NCBI RefSeq assembly: GCF_954871325.1
Contig: NC_088776.1
Span: 61,776,954-61,840,953, forward strand
Direction: 5' to 3'
Length of the DNA: 64,000 nucleotides
From: Gordionus sp. m RMFG-2023
Taxonomy: Eukaryota > Nematomorpha > Gordioida > Chordodea > Parachordodidae
The translations under genes and the position numbers were made by a program. A model generated the notes under the pieces. That model did not search any database. It was not told where the DNA came from and worked only from the letters and a program-made list of their open reading frames with translations. This document shows positions 10,758 to 23,691 of the stretch, piece by piece; the stretch's first letter is position 1, and each line of letters opens with the position of its first letter.

Positions 10758-12349
10758 ATTTCTTCCCTCTCCCTCACGATAAACAGACTATATCATAAAT
10801 TTTAAATATTGAAGATGATTGACGGATCGAACGCCTTATTTTGACAGTATTCATTTATATATGGAAAGAAGTATTTTTTTTTATAATATATTATATAAAT
10901 CCCACCGATTTATTGAAGGACGATCCAAGAGCAGGCGATAATTTACAAACCTCTTTTTTTACATGTATCATTGCGCCTATTTTATTTTGTGTATTATCTC
11001 GCTTTTATTATAATATAAGTAAACATCCTACATACGGGTAATATCATTTTATTCTCGTATCTTGTTATAAAATATTTAACTTCCTGTTTATCCCAACACC
11101 TATCAACTAATATTTAACCGTTTATCCCGTGCTGCACATTACAATAAATATCGATTTCCGGTCAACGTTTCATCCGGGAATAATATATTTTTGAATGACT
11201 TTTAAAAATCAATCTGACATTTATTTATTTCTAATTTTCGCGATGATTTTTTTTTTAATTTTTAAAATGGGTAACCTTATTTGATTTCTAGTCTAGTTGC
11301 TAAATTAACATTTTTTTCCCCACTCCCCCTTCCATCTAAAACATGGTGGCTTAAAATATTTGAATGACTTAAAATTCGCTCGTTTATGGCTGAAATAGGT
11401 AGATAAATCATTCTAATATTTGAGCTACAACGTTTATTTATTTATTTTTACCTTTAAATTCTTTTTTAAGATCTTTACGTGGCAATGATCTCTTCTCGCT
11501 TTCTATTTTTATCACGTGGTACTTTCTAATATTTTGCAATAACTGTTTTGATATAATAAAATTTGATGTTTTATTATACGAGTCAAAAAGATTAAAATTC
11601 TCTATTTGGCATTCAATGTTTGCCGAACCTTATTATGATAACTTTGCGAAACTTTTCTAAGAATCCCCAAATATATTGTGAGAGAAAAAAAGCAATAACA
11701 AAGTACTTTATTTTTGTAAAAGGTTGATAGCCCAATTACAACCCTATTTATAAAATATGGTATAATTATTATAATTTAATTTTACATTAATTTTTGTACT
11801 ATCTATAATTATAACATACAAGATTCTAATGTAAAAATTTTTTTATAATAATCTTACAGTGACATGCCAAATTTTAACTAATTTTTTTTGATTGTTTAAA
11901 ATTGTGATTCTAATTGTACTACACCAAAAATATTCAGACTTTACTATTAACTATATTAAGTACATGGTCATATCAGTCTTTTTAAACATTGTCTTGTTAT
12001 AATATATTATATTCTTACCGCTTTCGCATAATATCATTTATTTAATTTTATTTTTTTAAATAATGTCCTCCAAAAAAATATGAAATTTCGCGCAAAGTAT
12101 AAAATTTATATATTTATTTTTAAATCATCGATAGTGGTGTGTTTATTTTAAAAATGCAAAAAATTTACGAAATTAAATTGTATATTAACATAATTACGCA
12201 CGTGGAAAATAAAAACAAAATTTGGCAAATTTAGATATTTAGTGCCATCTATTAATCTTTTTTTTATAAAGAATATTTAGCTAATCTTATATAATAATTA
12301 ACATCTGGTGGGCCAAAAAAAAATCGTAGCGTTTTTAAATCATTATAAG
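10758..12349. other. Region downstream of NAGK; one candidate membrane exon
   Basis: At 10841-11041 an open frame ends with RAGDNLQTSFFTCIIAPILF and continues CVLSRFYYNISKHPTYG just before a GTAAT donor-like site. A hydrophobic stretch of about 20 residues suggests a membrane segment, perhaps an orphan exon. No family is assigned and no partner exons were found. The rest of the interval shows nothing I can support. Confidence 0.3.
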
Positions 12350-12770
12350 AGTGCTTACAAATTGAGCGCTTTAAACGCTGAGTTACAAAGTGCAAATAAT
12401 GAATTTCAAAATAGCCTAGTGCAAATTGTAAAATTACCGTTTGTCGTTAGCAATTATTTAAAAAAAACACAAACAGGTTTGCTTTTCCAATACTCTTTTT
12501 ATTCTTCGTTTTGTGATATTTTATAAAAATGTAATATAAATATTAACTTACTTATAATCCTAAAAAAGAATATTTAAAAATTAAAGAAATAAGAACGCAC
12601 GCAGACGATAATATAATTTTCAAAGACAAATCCTTTTTATTTTGAACTTATTTAAAATTTTGAATAAGTTCAAAATAAAAAGACAATCCTCAATTTAAAC
12701 AAGGGAGACGTTACGTTTTTTTTTGTTTAAAAATTACGGCAAAAACGTAAACGTTCAATTTGTGAGCATT
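12350..12770. mobile_element. MITE with ends AGTGCTTACAAATTGAGCG
   Basis: Left end AGTGCTTACAAATTGAGCG, right end in reverse complement AATGCTCACAAATTGAACG. The interior (TAATATAAATATTAACTTAC, then GCAGACGATAATATAAT, then AAATTACGGCAAAAACG) is collinear with the copy at 58268-58670. It carries an internal hairpin near 12640-12690. The superfamily is unclear and no clean target duplication is visible. Confidence 0.7.
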
Positions 12771-13762
12771 ATTATGTATTACAAACGCCTTGTGGTTAAC
12801 GTTTACCAATTTTGATTTTACTATTTAAAATAAATTATTTGAAATATAACGGAAAACGCTTCGATTTGTGAGTACCATACCTATAAAACATGTCATTCGA
12901 TTATAAAATTTCGTATTTTATTGAATATTTAAGAAACTCAAAATATATTTATAATTTGATTTATAGTCAGTTTTTATTAAAAAAGATTCGAAAATGCTAA
13001 AATTTGACAAAAATATTTTTTCCCTAAACGAGCTAGATGTGCTTTCCAGTAGGTTGGAGTTATAGTGGACATTTTTCTTATGTCAAATATTTCGGTTACC
13101 AAACAAATTTGAATTAGAAGGTATTTATTGGCTTATAATGATTTAACCTTATTAGCACCAAAAAAACGATAATTTTGAATTAAAATGTTGTCAAAATAAG
13201 ATCTTATAGGAATAAAATTGTAATTTTCCAAGTTTGATTCGTAAATTTTCTATATAAAAAAAAAGAAATATTTGTTCAGTATAGCGAACTTTAAAGTAAC
13301 TTATTCTTGTTCCGAAAACAAGGCCCCTGTTCTAGGTCCATTTGTATTATCAAGTGCGAAACGAATCAAAAGAGACTATAAAATTTTACAACTTTTTTGG
13401 ATCTTTAGACGAATTTAGGACAAAAATATTCGAAACTATGGCCCCCTTAATTTCGTTTAGAAAAATAGACAAAGTTAGTTCGATCGGTGGAAGATGATGG
13501 GATTGTTATTCAAGAAAATTGAGAACCGATTCAATCTATTATATTTCCTTAATTACACAGTGATGTTATTGATTTTAAATAAATATTTCATGTTTGTTTT
13601 GCAAATCTATGATTATGCAAAAAAAAGGCGAGCTTTGTACTAGTCAAATATACTGGGAACTTCGCTATCAGAAGAAAAAACTTGAGGGTCTTGAATTATT
13701 CTATATAAAATTTTTAACATATTTATTTCTGTTCAGTTCTTAAAAATATTTTAAGATATATA
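12771..13762. other. Unannotated AT-rich interval
   Basis: No gene, RNA or recognisable repeat could be supported. Confidence 0.4.
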
Positions 13763-14093
13763 CAATAACATTAATATCTAGAAAGACGATGCATTCATAA
13801 TAATGCATTTGAAATTGTCTTTGAATGCAAATCAGCTCGACCCGCCATTTTGGTAACCCATATAGTAATTATTCTCATGTTAAAAACTGCTATTAAATAG
13901 ATAACCCGCTTCCATACTCTCTTGATAATCAGGCAATTCTTTAATAAAGTTTGCGTCAGATATAGTAATAAATTGGCATCTCTCTTAAAATTTTTAATAA
14001 TGATATGGGTAACCAAAATGGCGTCCCCAGCTGTTTTTCATTGATGAACACTTTCAATGAATGCATCGTCAATCTAGGTATTATATGTCACTG
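13763..14093. mobile_element. Palindromic hAT-type MITE, CAATGACATATAATACC family
   Basis: A 331-bp copy of the 5163-5450 family: left end CAATAACATTAATATCTAGA, right end in reverse complement CAGTGACATATAATACCTAG, then GACGATGCATTCATT on both arms. The flanks GATATATA and GATAAGTA match at 6 of 8 positions, suggesting an older insertion. The interior CCATTTTGGTAACCCATA is shared. Confidence 0.75.
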
Positions 14094-15236
14094 GATAAGT
14101 ATCCTTTTAATGAAATACTAAAATTTTTTAAAAAAAACTACACTTTTTAGAATTATAAAGATTTCAAAACCAAATGTGTTTTCTTACCCACATGGTATAT
14201 AAGAACAATATTCTTAAAAAAATACAAGAATACCTGTCTAATTTGGGCACCCGTAATTACATAATATTTTTGCTCAACTTTTTTAAATGCATTAGTAGTT
14301 AATAAGAATTTAATATGGGCTCAAAATTTTGGTCAAATTAAGAAGTTGCCCTAATTATCACTAGGCAAATTTTTATTGTGCATGTATTTGGTATGATGAT
14401 TCTGCATTTTGTAACTGTAAAAACGAATAGGTAACTTGCAGAATTCATCAGATAAAACGAGGGATATTATTCTAAATTTATGAGTATCGCCGCATAATTT
14501 ACTCATTATAATGTATGTTAGCGGCAATATGAGGTCTGACTGTAGCCATTTAAAATTAAAAGTTTCGTGCCAAGACATAGAAATTTATTTTTTGTATTAA
14601 AATTTATATCATTATATACCCTCCCAAAAAAAATTATACAAATACGACACGCATCTAACCCCTTTATAAATTCCCTGATTAATATATTAAATTATTTAAT
14701 GTAAATGGGAAGATGATATTTAGGCTATTATAATTAAACAATCAGTAATTTATAATGTACACAGCCTTGGTGGGGGGGGGGGCGAAAGGGGTTTCCTACA
14801 GAGAATTTTCTGTCGTGCAAATGCTGTAACTTAAAATATGATTGAAATTAAAAAAACGAAATTTTGGACCAAAAAATAATAAAAAAGAAATTGTTTTATT
14901 TAGCCCAAGGTTTAAATAAACGCAGTTATAAATAGTGGCATATAGAGGATATGTGGCCTTAAAAGATTTTGTTTTATAGGTATATAAGTATATTGTTTAA
15001 CATACACCCCCAAACCACTATTTCATGTCCATAATTTATATTTCCATATAATTCCCAATAATATATAATATATACTCACAAGATACAAATCTTAAAAACA
15101 AAGATTGATAATTGTAATATCTTAATCTTTTCGAAAATGTATAGAAAAACGTCCATACCTGTCAATAACAAATCGACAGATACAACAATTTGGCCCATCG
15201 AATAAATTATATCGGAAAATATTGAATATTCATTAT
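14094..15236. other. Unannotated AT-rich interval
   Basis: Contains a long G run near 14771-14782 and otherwise no supportable feature. Confidence 0.4.
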
Positions 15237-15649
15237 CAGAGTTGTACAAAAGATCTTCTTTGAAGATTTTTGAGCGAGATCTAGCTCAAAAATTTGAGCA
15301 AGATCTTTGAAGATCGTAAAATTTGAAGATCTTTTATTTTTTAAAAATTTCGTGTAACGATCTTCAAAAATCTTCATGATATTTATTTTTTTACCCCTTT
15401 ATTAAGAGCCCAGATGTTTTTCAATTTTCATCAAGGCAGGGGGAGAGGTATAAAACATAAAAGAAATATTATATTAATAAAATTGAAAAACATCTGGGCT
15501 TTTAATAAAGGGGTAAAAAAATAAATATCATGAAGATCTTTGAAGATCGTTGATCGCAGCGATCTTCAAAGATCTTTTTAAAAAATAAAAGATCTTCAAA
15601 TTTTACGATCTTTGAAGATCTTTTTATTTTGAGCAAATGTACAACTCTG
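15237..15649. mobile_element. Palindromic hAT-type MITE, ends CAGAGTTGTACAAAAGATC
   Basis: A 413-bp element, almost one continuous hairpin. Ends CAGAGTTGTACAAAAGATC and, in reverse complement, CAGAGTTGTACATTTGCTC. Perfect 8-bp target duplication TTCATTAT at 15229-15236 and 15650-15657. The arms are rich in GATCTTCAAAGATC-type motifs, and an inner arm pair TTTTTTTACCCCTTT / AAAGGGGTAAAAAAA is near-perfect. The left arm is nearly identical to the left end of the 40751-51914 element, so it is probably a deletion derivative of that type. Confidence 0.88.
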
Positions 15650-15820
15650 TTCATTATATATATATGCATATATTAAAAAAATCATTTATTTGATTCAATT
15701 ATGAAGCCAAATATTTTTTTTTTGAATTACATAAAATTATAAATCCTCGGAAAAACAATGGAAAATAAATAAAGAATGCATGTTATTTTTTAATATGCCA
15801 ATCATCCCAAAAACTCGTTT

Positions 15821-16757
15821 TTAATGTCCATCTTCGGTGGCTATATGTACGGGACCATATTTTTCATTATACAATTTGATGTACTCCTTCTTCCGTTTTT
15901 CCCTCGTGGAAAAATAGGTGGGGTATTGCATTTTTTCTAGCGGGTGCCAAAAATCTAAAATCTATTTTATTTTTTTTTGCCGTTTGTTAAAAAAAAAAAA
16001 CTATTTACCAATAGTAAATTTGGAAAAGGGCGGGGAATTCAATTTCGACCAATAAGGTGATAGAAAATAATTTATTATGCGCAATATACAATACGAATAC
16101 TTACAACATCGTCGATAGCTGGATATCTTTCGTACGCCACTCCGCCGGGAGATGAAGGAACTTGTATGTATTTTTTTTTTTTAAAAAAGAAATAATTATA
16201 TTCTTCCATTCCTACCTTTTCACTTTTAATTTTCTGCCTATCAAAAAAAGGAAGAGAGAATCAACTATTGGTATTATTTGAATGTAACCATTATTCGATT
16301 GGTCAATTCAAGAGTTAAATTTATATTAAAAAAGAGATTAATAAATCGTCGGTTGAATGTTATAATGTTCTAAATCCACGCATTGTTACATTATGATCTC
16401 ATATTTAATATGCGAAAAAAAAATAACAACTGAACGATTTAAAAAGGATATAGTAGATAGAACACTATAATATTCATCTGAATAAATGTAGAAAATATAT
16501 TTTTTTTTAAAAAAATAAATAAATAGTTCCACAAGGAATACGTTAAACTAACTAATATTTAAAAATAATAATTTCGTTTTAGACATAATCTTTAAAGTTA
16601 AAATTATATTTTACAGATCAGGGGCTGAGGGTGCCTATATTTGTGACATTCCCTTTCTCCTGCCATCAAAAGCTGCTTCGCTTTGATCATGTCTATAACG
16701 TCTTTATTGGCGTCGAATCGAGCCCTCAGCACAACGGCGTGATATCTCCACAGGTAA
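15821..16757 (-). CDS. NDUFB9: NADH:ubiquinone oxidoreductase subunit B9 (complex I), 5' exon missing
   Basis: Accessory subunit of mitochondrial complex I (B22, LYR-motif family), in the membrane arm. Minus-strand exons: 16757-16615, 16160-16105, 15961-15821, with matching phases. Reads YLWRYHAVVLRARFDANKD, where human has YRYFACLMRARFEEHKN; YRHPQPLIFPSSPGGVAYER across the first junction (human HPQPYIFPDSPGGTSYERY); and ILDFWHPLEKMQYPTYFSTR across the second (human [20 protein letters not shown]). It ends TEDGH-stop, much shorter at the C terminus than the human protein. A polyadenylation-like ATTAAA lies at 15794-15789, just past the stop. The first exon (LYR motif and start) was not identified. 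A weak candidate at 20164-20112 (MNSNFLGFIEQSLRERW, phase 2) lacks a convincing LYR motif. Confidence 0.9.
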
Positions 16758-16806
16758 CTAAAATTATATTATTATACGTCTCGTAAATTATATCCTCAAC
16801 CGTTAT

Positions 16807-17011
16807 CAGAGGCCTGCATTGCATACTTTGAATGGGCATGTTAGGCTTTTTTTATAATATTTTCCATGTTTGGCGGGGGGGGAGGGGGGGGGGGGGTTTA
16901 CACATAACTTATAGATAAAGGGGCTGGCGTACAAGTGAGCGGGTTAAATAATTTTCGAAACAACGGGTGGACGGGCTTTTTAGCTGAAAAGCCGCCGATT
17001 GCAGACCTCTA
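16807..17011. mobile_element. Small hAT-type MITE, ends (C/T)AGAGGYCTGCA, with G-rich core
   Basis: Left end CAGAGGCCTGCATTGC, right end in reverse complement TAGAGGTCTGCAATCGGC. The flanks ACCGTTAT and ATCGTGAT match at 6 of 8 positions. It contains a run of about 22 nearly pure G near 16876-16897. The ends are close to the TAGAGATCTGCA family at 27748. It would lie in the first intron of NDUFB9 if the start is further upstream. Confidence 0.6.
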
Positions 17012-19525
17012 ATCGTGATATCATTATAATTGAAAAGATCATATCGCCTTTAATTAAATCATTCTTTCAGGGTTGCACGCAATTTCAGCATATCTATAAA
17101 TTTAATATATTATTATTCTTTATTCTTTTACACTGTTTTTCTAATAATTTCTTAAAATAATTAAGGCGACTGGATAATTACTTTTTTTTACATAAAAATA
17201 TGGTCATCTAAATGGGCGCTATATATACATGCACTTTTCGATGCTGTAAATAAGAATTTTTTTTTTTAAATATTGTTTATAATTATCAAAAGTAATATAA
17301 TGTGTATTATAAAAATTTACAACGTCGTTACATTTAAGTTACTTTAAAAAGGTAACGCTATCACTTAATTACCAAACAAAAATTGTTTTTCTTTTTTGAT
17401 AAATTGTACAGGATTTTTTTTTTTTTGGGGGGGGGGTAATTTTAAAAGAGTGATTTGTTTTTCAAAGTTTATAAGATCGTTTATTTATGGGCACCACATT
17501 TGCTATACTGAACACTAGCTTAATAGGTGCTGGGATGGCAAGGGTGTATTCAGGGTTGGGGTGGCATCGTGGATATTTATATCTAAGATGCAAATTATTC
17601 AAAAAATAACTGTCTGCATTCAAAAATATAGATACCTTCTTTTAAATAAAAAATTATATTCGTTTATTTTAAATAGTATTAAAATTTTTAGATGATATTA
17701 TATTTTAAAATTTAATCCAAGTTTAAATATTTTAAGATAGGGAAATGATATAATATATCCAACATTACTCCAAAAATTATGAACCAAGTTATTGAAGACA
17801 AAGTATAATTATAGAATTGAAAAATAAAAAATCAAGGATATTGTAATTACAAATATAAATAATTACTGCAGAGTGTAAAGAATGCCACAAATTTATAAGT
17901 GGCTCTGCAGGCTCATTATATAATTTTGTCAAGCATCTAAAAGTGTATTATATAATTTTATTAAAAATTACATTTATATGATAATTATTTTATATAATAT
18001 CATTTATTAGCTAAATTTAAGAAATTTTTAAAAAATAAATTTTTATTTTCATGATTGATAATGAAATAAAAATGATATATAAAAAATCATTTAGAATTGA
18101 ATAGAATAAGCTAAAAAAAAATTTTGAGATACATGAATCATAATGTATATTACATAAATTATCAGAAATACTACAATAACAAAAAAAATTTTGAAAACTG
18201 CAAAAACTTATAGATAAATTTTTATTTTTTATTTTAAAGTGTTCTTAGTTACTTTAAAAAAAAAAGATTCAAATATTTATTGAAATTATTCCTAGGTATC
18301 TAATGTCTAACAACATACAAAATTTTAAAAGCATCTGTATCTATACCCATATATAATTTTCTAAAAATATGAACAACCCTAAAATTATTATATATTAACA
18401 TAATGTAACATTACTTTTTGGATAGTAAAACACAAAAAAAAAGATTTACATTATCTTAGTTTATAATAATTGATAATTAGCTAAAATTTTGTTTTTAATA
18501 GTTGAAACTGAACCTATATTGAAAATTGAAAAGAGGTCAGCTGAAAATCTCATTTTTCTTGCTTATTTAACATTACATTAGGTAATTTGGGGAGAAAATA
18601 AAAAAAAATTCACTATTTGTTTAACATAAATGAGAAATTGTTAATATTATATATATATATAGTTAAACTAATATTATTCGTGGATCAATTGGTAATTTTT
18701 TGGAGGTTTGGGTTTGCTTCATTTGCTCATGCCCAATTTTGAAAGCAGTTAACAATTAAATGAAATTTAAACAAATAGGACAAACCAAATAATATATATG
18801 TAATCTTACTATAAGTCATAATGATCTCTTAGCGTTTTTAGGGATTGTTTATATAATCTGCAAACTCTTTGCCTATGAGATAGGACCCTAGTTTCTAAGA
18901 ATGACATCAAAATTTCTATGCTACTTAATCTACCATGAAATCAAAAACGTGATATGTGTCATTTGTTGCTTTATAAAAGGCACATGACATGAGACACTTT
19001 TCATTTGAAAATGAAATTGATTATATGAGATAATTAGTTTTATTTATTAATAGACATATTTAAAAATATTAGAATAAAGAAATTATAAAATAATGTTGTA
19101 ATATGATAATTCGAAAATTATTTTCTATAAAAATCTCGATTCACTTATGCTTATAAATGCTAGACTGCTAGTTTAAAATCTATCTTGCCTTAGCAATATC
19201 TATGTAACTGTAAACTTAGATTTGGCTGATAAATTCCTAATTCAAAAATATGGCAATCTTTTGTGCTTTATTAGTGTCTGCTTTTAACCAGTACAGTATC
19301 CAGATAAATAGAAAAAATTATTTGTAACAGGATTTTGGCAACCTTTAATTAATGTTTCAGAAGTTTCAGTAAATTCTATCAAAGTTATCATAATTGTATA
19401 TTAATTTATCCATTTGGCAGAAAGTCTATAAATAAAATAAAATTGCTAAAATAGACATCGTGTTAAGATGAAAAATATTTTAAAAAAACTATATACATAG
19501 TGTGCGCTAATTTAATACCTAACTA
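17012..19525. other. Unannotated AT-rich interval
   Basis: A T/G homopolymer junction lies at about 17412-17437. No coding, RNA or repeat feature can be supported. Confidence 0.4.
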
Positions 19526-19738
19526 GTACTTTCAATTCCTCTCTCAAATCTGAAAACTACGAAAAGAAACTGAGTTATAAACAAAATTTATTAATGCTCT
19601 ATTACCAACTATCAAAATATTAAGAACCGAGTAATTTCAATTCCTCGCTCAAATCTGAAAACCACAAAAAGAAGCTGAGTTATAAACAAAATTTATTAAT
19701 GCTCTATTACCAACTATCAAAATATTATGAACCTAAAG
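19526..19738 (+). repeat. 105-bp tandem duplication
   Basis: Two adjacent copies of about 105 bp (TTCAATTCCT at 19531 and 19636), sharing AAACAAAATTTATTAATGCT and ATTACCAACTATCAAAATAT with few differences, so fairly recent. No coding content. Confidence 0.85.
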
Positions 19739-20924
19739 GAGTTATTTTTAGAACATGAATTAAATTAAAAACCCCCACATTTACAAAGAATAGAATACAT
19801 TATTTTAGTATATTGTTTGGTATGTATATGAGTTTACAGATATAGCAAAAAGTGATCCAAAAATTGTTTTATTTGGAAAACAATGTTGATTGTGTGCAAT
19901 ACATAGATTTGGTCGATGATTAGCAATATTATTGTATTTATAATAGGTCTATAATAAAATTATTAATTTTTACAATTTTACTCTATTTTATCTAAAAATA
20001 ATATAGATAATCTGTCAATAAATTTATCCTACTCCTAGTCTACACCCCCTTCCCCTCCCCCAAATTCCTACCCCCTACCACCATCAAAAAATGGATGCAA
20101 ACTGTTCCTACCCCCACCGTTCACGTAGAGACTGCTCTATAAACCCCAAGAAATTCGAATTCATAGCTTTCGAGTCAATTGAATTCACATAACTTTAAAA
20201 TTACCACTCAAGAAGTACAGGCTCCCCTGTTGGAGTTTTACAGCAATCTCCTTACTTCATTTCACACCTGATACGATTATTGAGTTGTCTGATTTATATC
20301 ACTTCTCTCCTATACTTTTTTCTATTTAGAAATTTTTTTTAAATATTCCTCGCATCCTATATGCGCTACGATCGACTTCCCTTTTTAAATATCCCACACA
20401 TCCGAGTTTTTATGAAAATGTAAAGTCATTAAAAAATTTAAAACCTTAAGATCTATAAATTAAGTTGGACAAGTTTCTTTACCCAACAAGGCGGGTAGAA
20501 TAGGAATCAGGTCTCCTATCAATCCTGCCCGCCTTCATATTCATATTATAAATTCCAATTTTATTAAACATTATTCTATTATCGATTAGAAATATCACAA
20601 ATTATTCCTGATCATTTTACATATTTATAGAATGAACTAATAAGTAAAAATTTATAGGCCTAAAATAAATCGACAATTCTAGAAGAAATTATAAACGACC
20701 AATCCAAATCATAAAACTATTAAGTGGTCAGAGCTTCCTTTTAGATGAAATGATAATAGCTAGATAAGTAATCGAGAAAATTATTGTGAGATATTAAATT
20801 TCTAATAGATTATTATCCATTTTAAATTATGTCTAATATATATAATCTCCATAATCAAAACATGGTCGTTTTCGTATCTTCCTAATATATTTAAAATTTA
20901 AGAAGACTATATAGTGTAATGTTA

Positions 20925-21005
20925 TTTTTTTGCTCTCTACGAGAGTCGAACCACAAACCTCCCATTTCAAAGTCACTTGTTTTAAGCGTGCACCAACTTG
21001 AATAT
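20925..21005 (-). repeat. tRNA-like SINE head or tRNA pseudogene
   Basis: On the minus strand, AGTTGGTGCACGC resembles a pol III A box. An anticodon-loop-like GACTTTGAAATGG follows, then a B box in GTGGTTCGACTCTC, then GTAGAGAGC and an A-run. The spacing of the boxes is tRNA-like, but the acceptor stem is not formed and the terminal A-run suggests a retroposed, tRNA-derived SINE fragment. Confidence 0.45.
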
Positions 21006-21089
21006 AATTAAATTGAAAATATTAATTATATATATATATTAATTAATAGCTGATATTTTAAAATTCTGCCATTTTTTACCATACTAGCT

Positions 21090-22464
21090 GACGGGGTTGA
21101 AGGGTAATTATTTAGTTTGTGTGTATGTTACTAAATAACTTTATTAATAAATTTTATATAAATATTAAAATTTTGGAGAAAAAGGGGTAAAATTGTTGCA
21201 ATCAAAATTTAAATTTGTGCTGGAAATCATATTAAATTCTTTAAGATTTTTGTATTTTAAATATGGGTTATACATTGGCCTGAAAATTTTTTTTGCAGAC
21301 ATAGCCAGGCCTGATCAAAAAACCAAGTCCCATGCAGCTTTCATAAAATTTTGCCATTTATTTTTATTTAATGTCTTAAATTTAATTTTATATTTAGAAT
21401 AAAATATAGATTTTGATAGAAATCACATTGTTATAAAATAGAAATAAATGCTTGATAATTTTTTATTTTAAATATGGGTTATACATTGATCTGAAATTTT
21501 TTTTTTGCAGAAATCGCCAATCCTGATTAAAAAACCAAGCCCATGCAACTTTCATATTCTGATTTTATTTTTAAGTGAATTATGACTTTTATATATTTTA
21601 TTTAAGTTCTCAACTAACTAAATTATTATGGTCTTTGGCGGGCTTGAGAAAATTTTCTCAACAATATGGTTTTCAGAGATTTACCTATCTCCAGGCTTGG
21701 GAAAAAATTACAAATTTATTATGGGTTAGCCAGGATTGAGAAAAAAAATTCAGGCCAATGTCTGGTCCATATTTAAAATTAAAAAATTTTCAAGCATATC
21801 TATTTTGAATTTTACCCAATATGATTTCTATCACAAATTTGAATTTTATTCTAAATATAAAATTAAATTTGATATTGTTATTAAATTACAATAGAAATAA
21901 ATGGAATATAAAATTAAATTTAAGACATTGATATTAAATTACAATAGAAATAAATGGCAAAATTTTATGAAAGTTGCATGGGACTTGGTTTTTTGACCAG
22001 GCCTGGCTCTGCAAAAAAAATTTCAGGTCAATGTCATGTCTACCCATTTAAAATTAAAAAATTTCCAAGCATCTCTATTTTAAATTTTATTCAATATGAT
22101 TTCTATAACAAATTTTAATTTTATTCTAAATATAAAATTAAATTTAAGAATAAGACATTATTATTAAATTACAATAGAAATAAATGGCAAAATTTCAGGT
22201 AAGTTGCATGGGACGTGGTTGTTTGAAAAAAAAAATTTCAGGCCAATGTATAACCCATATTTAAAATTCAAAAATTTTGAAACATCTCTATTTTTAATTT
22301 TACCCAATATTATTCCTATCACAAATTTAAATTTTGATATTTCTAATACCCTTAATGCTCACGGGTTACATTGCAACAATTTTACCTCTTTTTCTCCTAA
22401 CTTTTAATATAAAGCATATTTAGTACCATATATACAAACCAATTAATTATCCCTCAACCCCGTC
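21090..22464. repeat. Palindromic repeat-built element with ends GACGGGGTTGA
   Basis: The ends GACGGGGTTGAAGGGTAATTA and, in reverse complement, GACGGGGTTGAGGGATAATTA enclose several copies of one unit, containing TTTAAATATGGGTTATACAT, a GCCTGATCAAAAAACCAAG-like part and CATGCARCTTTCATAAAATT. Copies on the left (from about 21190 and 21420) run in one direction and those on the right (about 21620-22340) in the other. No target duplication or coding region was found. Confidence 0.6.
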
Positions 22465-23479
22465 AATCTTGATGGGTTATTAGCTGTAATATATAAACGA
22501 CTACACAGTTGACCATTATTGTTTATCTAAAATATGCAATCATATGCTCATAGCCGTTGTATTAATAATCTTATATTACATAGTAACACAAATAATAGAT
22601 GCTGGTTAATTTGCAGTAATAGCCATGACACTCACGATGTAAACTAGTATCAGAATTTATTATGTTGGATAAATTGTAAAATAAAAACACTAAAAATCTT
22701 TGGGTGAAAATATATTGAAGCCTTGAGTTATTTACACGGCAAGGATACCATATAAGAAATGAAACCTTTTAGAACTATAAAATAAGGACCAGAATGATAT
22801 GCTGAAAAATTAAGATTTTATATATTGTCGCACCACCTCTAGTTGGTATATTATATTTTAAAATAATAGTAGTTTGTAAAAATATCAAAAATATAGTATT
22901 AAAAATTTAACTCAAAACTGTTTTTTAAAAAATAAAAAAATAAAAGAAAAGATATCTAATTTATTACATCTATTGTAGGATGAATAATAAAATGTTAAAT
23001 AAAAATTACTTACACCTCAATAGATGTTAAATACTAGAATAAAAATTACTTACACCTCAATAGATGTTAAATACTAGAAAGCAAATTGTTACTGCATTTA
23101 TTATCAAAAGCATTTATTAGTTAAATTCATTATTATATTAGCTGTAATATATTATAACTGCCAAATACGTCTATATAAGTGGCATTTATATAATATTTTA
23201 TAATATGTCATTGATATTTATTTAATTAGGGTTATAAAATAATTTAAATAATAATAGTCAATTATGATTCAACTGTTAATGCTAAATTAATATTTAGTGA
23301 GTGATATTAATATTCTATTTTAACACAAAATTTGATTGCTAGCTGACATAGTGAAAATATAATTTATGTGTATTAATTTAATCTAATATTTAAAATAGTA
23401 TTCATTTTATAAATATTTAGATAGTCTTATTAGTTTTTAAATAATAAAATTAAATCTATATTTTACTTAATAGAATTAT
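22465..23479. other. AT-rich interval with a 40-bp tandem duplication
   Basis: At 23001-23080 a 40-bp unit (AAAAATTACTTACACCTCAA and the following 20 bases) is repeated twice without a visible difference. Nothing else can be supported. Confidence 0.6.
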
Positions 23480-23625
23480 AAGAAATCTTTCAGGGGGCAA
23501 TCAAAAAAAAATATTTTTAATTCAAGGGGTTAAGATTCCATTTAAAAAATTTTTTTTTGCTTCAGGGTGCTATTCAAATTTTCTAGGGGGCTCGAGCCCC
23601 TGCGCGCTCCCTAGCGCCGTCACTA
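23480..23625. mobile_element. Terminal fragment of a GC-ended transposon
   Basis: Read on the minus strand it begins AGTGACGGCGCTAGGGAGCG and continues CGCAGGGGCTCGAGCCCCCT, then runs into AT-rich sequence. Ends of this style (CAGTGRCGGCGCTAG) are typical of cut-and-paste elements. The opposite end was not found. Confidence 0.4.
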
Positions 23626-23691
23626 AAATAATATCACTCATTACCATATTCGTTTAAACTGCTTAATAACCCAATACCACACTAATTCTGT

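Noticed and set aside
13795-14016. 73-codon minus-strand frame
   Set aside because: Entirely inside the 13763-14093 MITE palindrome.
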